This document shows, one piece after another, positions 36,107 through 47,300 of a stretch of 64,000 bases of DNA. The notes under the pieces are model-generated. The model had not been told where the DNA came from. It saw only the letters and a list, made by a program, of their open reading frames with translations, and did not search any database. The number at the start of each line of letters is the position of its first letter. Position 1 is the first letter of the stretch. Both the position numbers and the translations under genes were made by a program. The DNA lies in the NCBI RefSeq assembly GCF_032925565.1, contig NZ_CP136708.1, positions 1,116,001 through 1,180,000 of the forward strand, given 5' to 3'. The DNA is from Alteromonas sp. CI.11.F.A3. GTDB taxonomy: Bacteria; Pseudomonadota; Gammaproteobacteria; Enterobacterales; Alteromonadaceae.

Positions 36107-36850
36107 ATGGAGCGATATATCATTCCCAGTGTTTTTCAAGCAATTCAATTGTGCCAATTCATTGCCGAATCTAAGACTGGGCTAACGGCTACTCAAATTG
36201 AAGTGGCGCTTCACTTGCCACGGACATCTGTATTTAGATTATTAAAGACATTATCGAGTGAACGGATAATTGAAAAACGCGGAACTCGCTATTTTTATGG
36301 GAGTAGAGTTTACGAAATTTCTTCGGCTAATTCTCGTGCTCGCTATGTGCAAAGGCTTATCGCACCGTCACTTGCCTCTTTGTTAACATCTTCAGACTGC
36401 AGTGCCATAATATGTGTGCCAGGCGATTATTGTGCATTTGTTATTGATGTCTTGGATGCTCACCCTAGCCGTATTTCAAGTATTCGTCCTGGAAGCAAGC
36501 TTCCACTTTTTCACTCTGCACCCGGTCACATAATGTTAACGCACCACGACCGTTATGAACCCCATAGATACTCTGAAGAGACAACGTTTTTCGATCAAAA
36601 CCTAGCTACAAAACATCGAACTGAAGTATGTACTCGTGGATATGCCATGAGCTATTACAAAAAACGGAATACGACCTTGCTCTCGGTTCCTGTATTTATA
36701 AAGGAAGGAGAGCTTGTTGCAATGCTAGCCGTGGAATTAGAGGGCGAGAAAACCGACTATAAGGCATTACAGGCATGGGGCGAAAAACTGAAGTCCATCG
36801 CTCGCATTCTCGTAACGTATAGTTTTACCGATGAAGAGGAAGTCGTGTGA
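36107..36850 (+). CDS. IclR-family transcriptional regulator
   Basis: A 247-residue regulator with an N-terminal winged helix (about 8-65: AIQLCQFIAESKTGLTATQIEVALHLPRTSVFRLLKTLSSE). A GAF-like effector domain follows (about 85-240), ending VPVFIKEGELVAMLAVEL. IclR members such as KdgR control pectin catabolism in other proteobacteria. Its stop overlaps the GTG of the next lyase gene (GTGA), so it is co-transcribed with its likely target. The same palindrome stands ahead of it. Whether it binds that palindrome is untested; the CCGG centre is more typical of LacI-type operators. Confidence 0.85.
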   Translation: MERYIIPSVFQAIQLCQFIAESKTGLTATQIEVALHLPRTSVFRLLKTLSSERIIEKRGTRYFYGSRVYEISSANSRARYVQRLIAPSLASLLTSSDCSAIICVPGDYCAFVIDVLDAHPSRISSIRPGSKLPLFHSAPGHIMLTHHDRYEPHRYSEETTFFDQNLATKHRTEVCTRGYAMSYYKKRNTTLLSVPVFIKEGELVAMLAVELEGEKTDYKALQAWGEKLKSIARILVTYSFTDEEEVV

Positions 36851-38193
36851 AATATTTAGTATCTGCTCGTTTAATATTATCGTCTGTCATTTTCTTTTAC
36901 GGTTTGTCTAACTGTGAAGCAACACCGCTGGCGTTTGAGGGAGCAAGAGGGTTTGGAAAGTATACCGAAGGCGGAAACCATGGAAGAGTACTGGTCGTTT
37001 CATCATTAAATGATAATGCTAAATCCCCTCAAAAAGGTACGCTTAGGTGGGCAGTAAGACAAGCTTATCCTCGGCTCATCGTGTTTAGCGTTTCAGGTAT
37101 TGTTCACTTGGAAAAGGAGCTTGAAATAAAGCATGGGAACCTGACTATCGCGGGGCATACCTCGCCGAGAGGCATCGTTATTTCGGGAGCTTCCACTAGC
37201 ATAAAGGCTAATCAAGTTATTGTTCGACACCTGCGTTTTCGACCCGGCCACCTCAGCAAAGAGGGTGATGCGCTTACGGTGCGCAATACGAAAGATGTCA
37301 TAATAGACCATTGTTCGCTTAGCTGGTCTAGTGACGAAGTGGGCTCCTTCTATAACAATGAACGTTTCACTCTTCAAAACAGTGTTTTGTCTGAAAGTCT
37401 CAACAATGCGGGGCATCACAAGGGTAATCATGGGTATGGCGGAATATGGGGGGGGAGTCATGCTAGTTTTGTACAAAATTTACTTGCAAATCATACTAGC
37501 CGAAATCCTAGAATTAATGGATGGCGGCTTAAGCCTCCTTATGCTCAGAAAAATGAATTTGTTGACATCAGAAACAATATTATTGCCAATTGGCAGAGTA
37601 ACTCTACCTATGGTGGGGAAAATGGGAAAGTTAACCTGGTGGGTAATGTATACATACCCGGACCAGCCACAAAGAAAGTATGGTTCTATCAAGTATGGGC
37701 CCTTGATAACCCCGCCACGTCGGTTTTTATTGCCGGCAATGTGATGCGTTCTCACCCCCAAATGACATCCAATAATCGTTTAGGTATTGTTGTTAAGAAA
37801 CTTAAGATAAATACCCCAGTTGCACAGCTTATTTTAGACAATGTCTTAGAAGATAAACCGCTTAAAGCAGAGCTTATTGAAGCGTTAAAAGACCCTATTC
37901 TGAGTGCAGAAGAAAGTTGGCAAGCACTAATTATTAAAGAAGACATAGGGGCAAATCAAACCCGATATGGCTTGCAGTTAGATCCTGTCGATAGTCGCAT
38001 TCTCGCTCAGCTCAGAGATGATGCTTATAAGTTTGAAAAGGGTATTATAGATAATGAGTTAGATGTGATGGATTGGGACGTTTATAGTGAATACTTTAAC
38101 CTGAAAACGCCTTTTAATAATGAAAATCACCAGCCTATTAGTGAGACAAGGTGGAAAATCCTTGCTGGAATTACCCCACAGCAGAGTAAATGA
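36847..38193 (+). CDS. Secreted pectate lyase-like protein (PL1_2 type)
   Basis: A 448-residue protein with a signal peptide (about 1-25). FEGARGFGKYTEGGNHG, KGTLRWAVRQ, NLTIAGHTSPRGIVI, VIVRHLRFRPG and VIIDHCSLSWSSDE are the signature of a beta-helix pectate lyase group distinct from the first enzyme (PL1 subfamily 2-like). The C-terminal part from about 320 is variable and of unknown role. It starts with GTG at 36847 inside the IclR stop, with AGAGGAAG ahead of it. It probably acts on periplasmic or surface oligogalacturonates. Confidence 0.82.
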   Translation: MKYLVSARLILSSVIFFYGLSNCEATPLAFEGARGFGKYTEGGNHGRVLVVSSLNDNAKSPQKGTLRWAVRQAYPRLIVFSVSGIVHLEKELEIKHGNLTIAGHTSPRGIVISGASTSIKANQVIVRHLRFRPGHLSKEGDALTVRNTKDVIIDHCSLSWSSDEVGSFYNNERFTLQNSVLSESLNNAGHHKGNHGYGGIWGGSHASFVQNLLANHTSRNPRINGWRLKPPYAQKNEFVDIRNNIIANWQSNSTYGGENGKVNLVGNVYIPGPATKKVWFYQVWALDNPATSVFIAGNVMRSHPQMTSNNRLGIVVKKLKINTPVAQLILDNVLEDKPLKAELIEALKDPILSAEESWQALIIKEDIGANQTRYGLQLDPVDSRILAQLRDDAYKFEKGIIDNELDVMDWDVYSEYFNLKTPFNNENHQPISETRWKILAGITPQQSK

Positions 38194-38234
38194 TTCATAT
38201 ATTAATATTTTGTTAATAAGCGGTTAAATTTTGT

Positions 38235-38275
38235 TTGCACTTCGATTGTTTTGATACATAATGCCACCGGTGGCA
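38235..38275 (+). promoter_or_regulatory. Promoter with overlapping palindromic operator
   Basis: A -35 TTGCAC (38235-38240) and -10 CATAAT (38257-38262), spaced 16 bp, are followed by the perfect palindrome TGCCACCGGTGGCA (38262-38275). It overlaps the end of the -10 and covers the expected start of transcription of the TonB receptor gene. This placement fits repression. Confidence 0.7.
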
Positions 38276-38328
38276 CGGCAAAGGCAGCTTCGGCGCTGTG
38301 TTGATTTTGGCATTTAGGAGTTCAAAAC

Positions 38329-41265
38329 ATGAAAGTGTTTAAATGGACAGCGCTTGCGCTAGCGGTTTCCACAGCCTTTTCAGGCATGGCACAAACCAAT
38401 GAATCGGTTGAAGAAAAAACCGAACAAACCCAAGTTAGTGACACCCCTGATGATATAGAAGTGGTTGAAGTAAAAGGGGTAAAGCAGGCCGATTTGAAAG
38501 CTCGTGATTTAGAGCGGATGAAAAGCGGGTTTAGCTCTGTGATTTCGACGGATGACTTAGGGAACTTTGTTGACCAAAACGTTGCAGAGTCTCTTAGACG
38601 ATTGCCCGGCGTTACGCTTCAGCGCTCGGAAGGTGAAGGGAAGTATGTAACGGTTCGAGGTCTTGGTCCTGGCTTTGTTTCTATCAACATGAATGGGTCA
38701 CAGATGTCTGGCGCTGGCGAAGAGCGTAAAGTAGGCCTTGATGCTCTGCCAGCCGATTTGCTGGGAACCATTGAAGTACTGAAAACGCTGACCCCAGATC
38801 AGAACTTAAATTCGATTGGTGGAACCGTTAACGTAAAAGCAATCTCGGCCTTTGATCGAGGAAAAAATACCCTAAAAATGCGCATTCAAGATGCATACTC
38901 AGATGCTCGTGAAGCTCATTCTCCTAAATTTAGTATCGACGGCACCCAGTTTTTTCTAGAGGGGGCCTTAGGAATAGGCTTTGCACTTTCTCATGAAGAT
39001 CGAAAAAGCCAAATAGACGAAACGCGTCATCATAGTACTAATGAAATGAAGTTTTATACTGCTGATTTAGGTAAAACGGATGAAGAAATTGCAGCGGGAG
39101 AAGAAATTCTCGCCCCTGCTCAACTTGAAGTTCGCCGAGAGATAGCAGGAAGAACCAGACAAGCCGCAGCCCTCAATATTGAGTACAAGCCTTCACCAGA
39201 TGCGTATTACTATGTTAAAGGGACTTACACTCAATTTGAAGATGATGATTTAGCTTTAAGAGAGTTCTACGATTTTCAAGATGCTGGTTCGGTAGGAAAT
39301 AGCGAAATTGTTTACGTAAATAGTCAAACAAAAGAATTTATTCTCAGCGATATTGATGTTTTTCATCAGCATTTTATTCAAGAAAGTGAAAACAAGACGG
39401 CAACCTTCAGCATTGGGGGAGAAAATCGTATTGCCGATAGGTTTGTATTTGATTATGAGTATGCTCAGTCCCGCTCTGACGAGGACTCAAATGGCGACAG
39501 ACGGGTGCAATTTCGGGAGCGGGACCTGATTGTATATGGTCAAGCATCTAGGGATAACATACGCGCAAAAACGCTTAGTCCAGATGAAGCAGCAAGTATC
39601 GCTGGTCTTTCTTATGACCCTAATAACAGCATCTTTGGCACGTCGGGAAGTGGAGACGGCTCTGACCTTTCCAATTATCAATTCGATAATTTGTTTCTCG
39701 AAGGAGGCAACCGCGTTGATGAGATTAAGACCTTCAGTTTAAATTTACGCACCGATGTATTCAACGACTGGTTAGACTTCATTAAGATTGGGGCCGAAGT
39801 TACCGAACGAGACCATGTGCGTGATAAAGACCGGTGGAGTTTCGATCCGTCCGCAGGTGATTGTAGCGATGAGGCGTGTATTGCGGCGGTTAATTCAACC
39901 CTAGCTGATTATGAAAGCAGTATTCCAGCTAACAGCGCCTTTCAATTGCCCTTCGAAAGTCGCAGTGTTGTTGATGACATTGTTAATGCTACACGGCAAA
40001 CGGTCGTGCCCGCGACCAATGGTGAAGTATCAATAGAAAGTACTAAAGGCGACTACAGTATTGTTGAAGATACACAAGCGGTCTACGCAATGGCTGAACT
40101 TCCCCTTGGAGCTGACGCAACGTTAACAACGGGGGGTCGGTGGGCACAAACAGAATTTTCATCTGCGGGTTATATGTCACTTGAAAACGATGACTTTGAG
40201 TTTAATGGGGCAGGAGCGGGTACGTTAGATATTGCTATTCCTCTTCCTGATGCAACCATAAAATACAGTGAGTTTTTCCCAAGTGTGCACGTAAAATGGG
40301 AACCCTCTGAAACGCTGTTAGTTCGGGGAGCGGTATGGACCAGCTTTACACGTCCATCCTTTAAACAAGCCCGAGCATATGCCATTTTTGATAGTGATAT
40401 TGAGCTGTGCCCACCGGGCTCTGACGACTGTGACGATAGCCAAGGTGGCGCTTCGTTACAGCAGCTCAGTCAGTTTGTATTGGGGTCTGACAATGCATTA
40501 GATGTTGGCAATCCCAATCTATTGGCAATGACGTCGATTAATTACGATGCATCAGTTGGATGGTATCCCAGCGAAAACTTATTCATGGAAGCGGCTGTCT
40601 TTTACAAAGACATCGATAATTTTATTGTTGATGTTAACGGCATAGGCATGTCGCTTGATGAGCTTCCCCTTACGTTACCGGTTAACCAAGTGACCGAGTT
40701 TGTCATTCCACAAGATTTATACCTCAACGAAATCAACATTACCGTGAATGGAGATAAAGCCACCGTATTTGGGATAGAGCTTAGCTATAACCAATACTTT
40801 GAAAACGGCTTTTTCTTGCAAAGCAACGCGACTTTGCTAGACAGCGAAGCCACTTTGGATAGCAGTATTCGACAAGGGACTGTGGCCTTACCCGATCAGG
40901 CTGATACTACATTTAACCTTGTTATTGGGTGGGAAAGTAAAACCTTCTCGGCTCGATTAATTGGCAATGTGCGCTCAGAAGTACTTGAGCAAATTGGTTC
41001 TTGTCCAGGTTCTGCTAATTTGAACGATGCTAAAGCGTGCAAGGTTTGGGGTGACCAATACCAAGATGACGTAAAAAGTCTCGACTTTAAACTTCAATAC
41101 GACATCACCGATTATGCCCAAGTGTATTTCGATGCAATAAACCTTACCGATGAAGCCGATTTGCGTTATTTCGAAGGCAATGACCTAAGTGGTGGCAACG
41201 TGCTGTTTCAAAAGGAAGAGTATGGTCGCAGCTATCAGCTTGGCGTAAATATTAAATTCTACTAA
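38329..41265 (+). CDS. TonB-dependent receptor, probably for pectin oligomers
   Basis: A 978-residue outer-membrane receptor. A signal peptide (1-21, ending GMAQ) precedes the plug domain, with NVAESLRRLPGVTLQR, VTVRGLGPGF and GLDALPADLLGTIEVLKTLTPDQN. The large beta-barrel ends in aromatic Y-Q-L-G-V-N-I-K-F-Y, the usual assembly signal. This long TonB receptor type without a carboxypeptidase-like N-terminal domain is common in Alteromonadales polysaccharide loci. AGGAG stands 8 nt before the ATG. Its position between pectin lyases, behind the shared operator, suggests import of oligogalacturonides; that is inference. Confidence 0.88.
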   Translation: MKVFKWTALALAVSTAFSGMAQTNESVEEKTEQTQVSDTPDDIEVVEVKGVKQADLKARDLERMKSGFSSVISTDDLGNFVDQNVAESLRRLPGVTLQRSEGEGKYVTVRGLGPGFVSINMNGSQMSGAGEERKVGLDALPADLLGTIEVLKTLTPDQNLNSIGGTVNVKAISAFDRGKNTLKMRIQDAYSDAREAHSPKFSIDGTQFFLEGALGIGFALSHEDRKSQIDETRHHSTNEMKFYTADLGKTDEEIAAGEEILAPAQLEVRREIAGRTRQAAALNIEYKPSPDAYYYVKGTYTQFEDDDLALREFYDFQDAGSVGNSEIVYVNSQTKEFILSDIDVFHQHFIQESENKTATFSIGGENRIADRFVFDYEYAQSRSDEDSNGDRRVQFRERDLIVYGQASRDNIRAKTLSPDEAASIAGLSYDPNNSIFGTSGSGDGSDLSNYQFDNLFLEGGNRVDEIKTFSLNLRTDVFNDWLDFIKIGAEVTERDHVRDKDRWSFDPSAGDCSDEACIAAVNSTLADYESSIPANSAFQLPFESRSVVDDIVNATRQTVVPATNGEVSIESTKGDYSIVEDTQAVYAMAELPLGADATLTTGGRWAQTEFSSAGYMSLENDDFEFNGAGAGTLDIAIPLPDATIKYSEFFPSVHVKWEPSETLLVRGAVWTSFTRPSFKQARAYAIFDSDIELCPPGSDDCDDSQGGASLQQLSQFVLGSDNALDVGNPNLLAMTSINYDASVGWYPSENLFMEAAVFYKDIDNFIVDVNGIGMSLDELPLTLPVNQVTEFVIPQDLYLNEINITVNGDKATVFGIELSYNQYFENGFFLQSNATLLDSEATLDSSIRQGTVALPDQADTTFNLVIGWESKTFSARLIGNVRSEVLEQIGSCPGSANLNDAKACKVWGDQYQDDVKSLDFKLQYDITDYAQVYFDAINLTDEADLRYFEGNDLSGGNVLFQKEEYGRSYQLGVNIKFY

Positions 41266-41363
41266 TTGTTTGTGCCGGAGTAACCCGGCCTTATCCACAC
41301 TATATCGCTGGAGCGGACAATTTAAGGCGTAGTGCGCCCAGTAGAAAATGGAGATTGAGTACC

Positions 41364-44300
41364 ATGAAACTCACAAAAATAGCAGCCCTTGTGGGCGGTG
41401 TTATTCTTATTAGCGCCTGCGGCGAAAAAAGCAGCACTAATGTTACCCTTCCGCCGGATCCTGCATTAACAGGGGTGTTTGTTGACAGTCCAGTGTCGGG
41501 ACTGGGTTATACCTCTGCATCGGTCCCTAATGACATAACCAATGCCAGTGGAGAGTTTTCTTATTTTAGAGGTGAGCAATTAAGCTTTCATATCGGTGAC
41601 CTCATATTTCCTGAGGCGCCAGCATCCAGTGTTATATCACCTTTAGATTTGTTCGCTACCGACAACCCATTTAATCAATCGGTAGTGAATACCATTCGTT
41701 TGCTTCAGTCGTTAGATATTGATGGCGATGCTAGTAATGGTATTACTCTTAGCGATAGTGCGGCTAATGTGGCAGTGGCCACTCTCGATGACGGACAGTC
41801 ACTTGGGGATTTCTTTAATCAATCAGATACTGATTTTGCTGCCGACGTAGAAGTTTGGCTAGGCTCGGCAGGTGGGGCGAGTAATACCCTTGTTGATAAA
41901 GCAACTGCCGTCACTCACTTCGTCAACTATCTGGAAACTGATCTTGGTACATTGTTTCCCAATACGTTCGATGTGACAAAATTCACTGGTGACATATACG
42001 CCCCTAATACTGAAGGGCGCACGGTTTCTCAGGCCACTTATACCTTTACGCCAAGCGATGAAACAAATTTAGCGGGTGGTTTTGTGCGAGTTCATGGAGA
42101 GGCTAACGTTACTGGTACTTACACGTTTTCATTTGGCAGGAAAGTTATTACGCTAAATTATGACGATCAGACTGAGCACCTTATTTCTCGTGCATACAAT
42201 ACGGTAAACGATGTATACAGCCTATGTCTGGTAGCGGGCGAGGAAGCGACTTCTACCGCGTTGGCATTACATGTTGAAAGTTGTCTGGCCAAAGACGATC
42301 CCTCAGCATATTTGTTCGCTTTCACTTTAGCTCAGGCTGATGCGCAACGGGTGAAGTTAGAGGAGGCCGCGAACGCTATTCAAGCCGCACTAGAAGAGAA
42401 TTTTGATACCGATACCGATACATTTTTTTCGTCTTCCTATAAACGACTAAATGACGAGCCCGACGCCGGTGCGCTTTATTATGTCACCGGTGGTAGCCCA
42501 TTAGTGGACGCCTCTACAGGACAGCTTACCTTGGAAGGCGATCGCTTTAGCATTGGAAATGCCGCTCAAAACCCTGGTGCAAATACATCAGCATCTAATA
42601 CTGTTGGCTCGGGAATTTACAACCTGAGTGAAGGTTTTACTATTAGCTTCGATGTTATTTCTCATAATAGTGGAGGGTCATTCTCGCTTTACGTCGACAA
42701 CAACACTACTGGGCAAGATAACTCTGTCCATGGTGCTGCTTCTAAATTTGTGAGTGAAGGCTTAGCTGACGGCGCAATAGTGGCGGGTGAACGCTTCACC
42801 TACACTTACGAGCCTGGCGACGACATTGGCGGCGGTGATCCCGCAGCCCCTGATGCCAAAATACTTGACAGTACTGTCACTAATAGCTTCTTCCAATTAC
42901 GCACAGACTCAAGTGCAACAATTACCATTGATAATTTAAAAATTGAGACGATAGCAGATGCGGTTGAACCGCCTCCGCCATCAGAACCCGATCCTACAGA
43001 GCCGGACGAACCCGTTATTATTCCAAGCGTATCCCTACCCCTGTCGTTCAGCTTTGCTGGTGAGAGCGAAGATATATTTTCAACTAATTTTGCTGCTATA
43101 GAGAATCAGGCTGGTGAGCAGGTTCCTATGCTTAATATTACCGGCGGCTCGGTAACACAGATTGCAACTGGTATTGAACTGGATGGAGGTCGTTTCACGT
43201 TAGGAAATACAGAGCCCGGTGTAATAAGTTCGCCTGACGATACATCTTCTACCGGTGCGCTTGATTTAAGTCGTCCATACATGGTGGTATTTGATGTTGT
43301 CTCAACGGAAGACACGGAAGGCGATAATAACTTTCAAATTTACGTAGATAATAATACTTCAGGTAGCGCCAACTCGCACTTAGGGAGCGATTCACGCTTC
43401 TTTAATGAACCAGTGGTTGATTTAGTGGCAGGGACTACCATGACCGTAGAAGGGCAGGTAGCGACACCAAATTCATACCTACAGTTTAGAACCGAAAGTG
43501 GCTCTGTTGTCGTCATCGACAATATTCATATTGAGTATATCGAAGCGAATGTTTTGTTAGATGAAACGTTTGAAACCGATATCGACACTTTCTTTAGTGC
43601 AGAGTATAAAGCGACCGATGCCGCTACCACGCCTTTTTATAGTGTTACTGGTGGTGGTTCAGGTATTACCATCACTGACGGCGAATTATCTATGGACAGC
43701 GCTCGATTCACGCTGGGTAATACCACGCCCGAAACCGATACCACAGCTGAAGATACCACCACGACCGGTGTGCTTGATTTAAGCCGTGAATACACAATTA
43801 GCATGGATGTGATTGCCATAGAAGATGCCGAAGCTAATAACAACTTCCAACTCTATGTTGATAACAATACCAGTAGTAGTGGTAAGTCGATACATGGCAG
43901 TGATTCTAAGTTCTACAGCGAACTCATTACCTCCCTCATACCAGGCCAAAGGTTAACGATAGAAGGATTGATTGCAACGCCCACATCGTTTATTCAAATG
44001 CGAACTGAAAGTGGCGGTAAAGTAGTGATTGATAACGTGGTTATCGCCTACGTTGGTGATGCGCCTAACACTAGTCAGTTCAGTTGTGATAGCGAGCCAG
44101 AACTTTATTTTTGTGACGATTTTGCAGAAGGTTCATTGGATAACTTAACCTTGATTGCAGACGATGCAGGCAATAACGGACCTCAAGGCGTATTCGATAT
44201 TCTTGATGATAATGGCAATAACGTTCTTCGATATACCGCTGGTGGTGAAGGCGGGGAAATTTTGTTAGTTAAAGAAACGGCACTAGGTGGATTACCTGAA

Positions 44301-47300
44301 AGCGGCAATTATTATGTCGAAGCCCGTATTCGTCCGCGTCAGAATAGTACTACTCGTAACAAACAACTCTTCTTGATGGGGCGTTATGATAGTGCTGGCA
44401 ACTGGTATGCTGGGGGACTTAATGTACAAAACTCATCGAGTAGCACGCAAGTTGAAGTAGCGATTAGTACCGATGGTAGCATTGCCCGTCCTGTGCAGAA
44501 AAAATCACCTATCTTGCTAGGTGAAAAAGAGGAAACTGATGGCACTTGGTATCGAGTACGTTTTGAAATGGATGGTGAAACCCTAACGGTTTACCTCGAT
44601 GGTGAAAACATGGGTAGTACTGTGGATTCAACCTATAACGCAACGGGTTTAATAGGAATTTTTACCAACAACAGATCTTTTGAAATAGATGACCTAAAAG
44701 TGGGTAACCCGTCGATAAAACCGATTCAGCTTACGCTCGATTATAAAGAGCCTAATTGGGAAACCACTACCAGTAACGATCCGTTGTTTATTTATGTCAC
44801 CGCTGTGCAAGATGATGGTATTACCGAAGATACATTTACCGTAACAACCAGTGATGCCAATGTAGTAACGATTGTGCAAGATGGCCCCCTTGTGACACTT
44901 ACGCCTGCGGCTGAAGGAAATGCGATAGTCACAATCACGTCGGGTTCTGATCCTACTTTAGTAAAGCTCATTACTGTCACTGTCGAGGAAGGATTTACTA
45001 TGCCTACGGCCGCTTATGGTGATTTGTCTGCGGATACGATCCCCAGTGCTGGCAATCAAAATGCGTATGTCGATACGCTACTCACCTTGACGTTTGACGA
45101 TACGCCCACGTTAGGTAGTAGCGGTGAGGTTCGCATTTACAGCGCGGCTGACGATACGCTTGTCGATGTGGTGAACGTAGCTGGTGATACCGACTATATT
45201 GGTTTTAAAGGGCAGGAAAGACAGCGCAAAGTTAATTATCGGCCAGTTTATATTAAGGGGAGTTCAATTGTTATTAAACCTCATACAAATGCACTCGAAT
45301 ACGGTCATTCTTATTATGTGTCTATTGGGGATAACGTCTTAACCAGCGGTACGCTGAATGGTGAAACATTTGTAGGCCTCGGGAAAGATGCTAATTGGGC
45401 CTTTAGTACTCGAGAGGCCGCTCCTTCAGGTAATTCGATTGTCGTTGATGACGACGCTGAGGCCGATTTTCGTACGGTGCAGGGCGCGCTCAACCACATT
45501 ATGCAAAATATACCTGTTGATACACCGTCGACCGTCACGATTAGAGAAGGTGAATATCAAGAAATGCTGTTCTTACGGGGTAGCAACAAGGTTACTTTGC
45601 AAGGAGAGAGCCGTGACAATACCCTTGTTTATTACGACAACTTTGAAAGTTTTAACAGCGGGAGTGGCAAAAGCGAAGCGCCCTCAACAGGTACTCCTTC
45701 AGGCGGAAGAAGTGTATTTCTTATAGAGGGGGTAGATGACTTAACCTTTAATAACTTTACCCTGAAAAATTCACATATTCGAAGTAATGCCTATTCAAAC
45801 CAAGCAGAAACGCTTTATTTTAATAGCGATGCAGGAAGGTTAACTGCGGTGCGCATGAACTTCGTCAGTGAACAAGATACGCTCTTACTTAAAGGCTTCA
45901 GTTGGTTTTATCAATCGTTAGTGGCAGGCAATGTAGATTTCATATGGGGCTATGTTGACACTGCATTGTTTGAAGAGAGTGAAATCCGAACCATTGGTGA
46001 TTCTAAAAATGGGGACCCAGAGGAAGACACCGCTGGCGGATACATTCTGCAGGCAAGAGTTCCTGAGATTACCAACAAAGGTTTTATTTTCTTAAACAAT
46101 CAATTCACCAATGGTCCAGGTCCTATTGGTAATGGTGTACTTGATAACTCTACTTATATTGCACGCAGTGGCGGAAGTGCTAGTTACTTCGATAATGTCA
46201 CCCTTATCAATAATCGACTTGATACTCACATTGCCACAACAGGCTGGGCGGGTGAAGGTGTCCGAGATCAACCAGCACCCAACCCTAGTCCTGCAACATC
46301 GACGGCAGGCTGGCGCGAGTATGGCAGTATGGACATTAACGGTAACCCACTAGATCTTTCAGCTCGGGAATTCGTGTACATTTTGTCTGATAGTGAGGTT
46401 GCTGCGCTTACCAATCGAAGCGATATTTTTTCTCATTATAACAATGGTGAAGGCTGGGCACCGCAAGCACCAGATGTACCTGAGGTGGCGCCGGCACCTA
46501 CCTTGACGGCAAGCGGTTTCGCTCAGTATAGTTTTGATTTAACAGGTGGAGCGGGTGGAACTGTCGTTACCGTAGATAATGGGTTGGATTTAAAGGCCGC
46601 ACTGGAAAATGCAAGTGCTGCGAATACACCGGTAACGGTCTATATTGACGGCACTATTACTGATGCCAACTCAGGAGGCACGGGGGCAGCTATTGAAATA
46701 CGCGATATGAATGATGTGTCGATTATTGGTGTGGCGAACAGAGGTGAATTTGATGGAATCGGTATTTTAATTAAACGTGCCAATAATGTGATTATTCGCA
46801 ACTTACGTATCCATCATGTACTCACAGAAGGTAAAGATGCTATCTCTATTGAAGGTGATAATGACGGCTCAAGCACAAGTAATATTTGGATTGACCATAA
46901 CGAGCTATATAGCACCTTAGCGGTAGATAAAGACTTTTACGATGGGTTGGTTGATAGTAAGCGGGGCGCAAAAAATATCACTATTTCGTACAATTACCTT
47001 CATGATCACTGGAAGGCATCCTTACATGGTCATACCGAAACTGATACTGCAAGTGCAAACACTGAGCGCTTAATTACCTTCCATCACAACCGTTTTGAGA
47101 ATATTGAATCTCGTCTGCCGCTATTTCGCTATGGCCACGGGCATTTGTATAATAATTATTATAACCAAATATCTTCTACCGCCATAAATTCGCGAATTGG
47201 TGCTGAATTACAAGTTGAGAACAATGTATTTGAGAATACCAAAAACCCAATAGTATCTTTCTACTCCGAAGTTATTGGATATTGGAACACGTCGGGCAAT

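Noticed and set aside
42480..42500. Further ACCGGTGG match inside the lipoprotein gene
   Set aside because: It encodes the TGGS turn of the repeat module and matches the operator only in the centre; not counted as a regulatory site.
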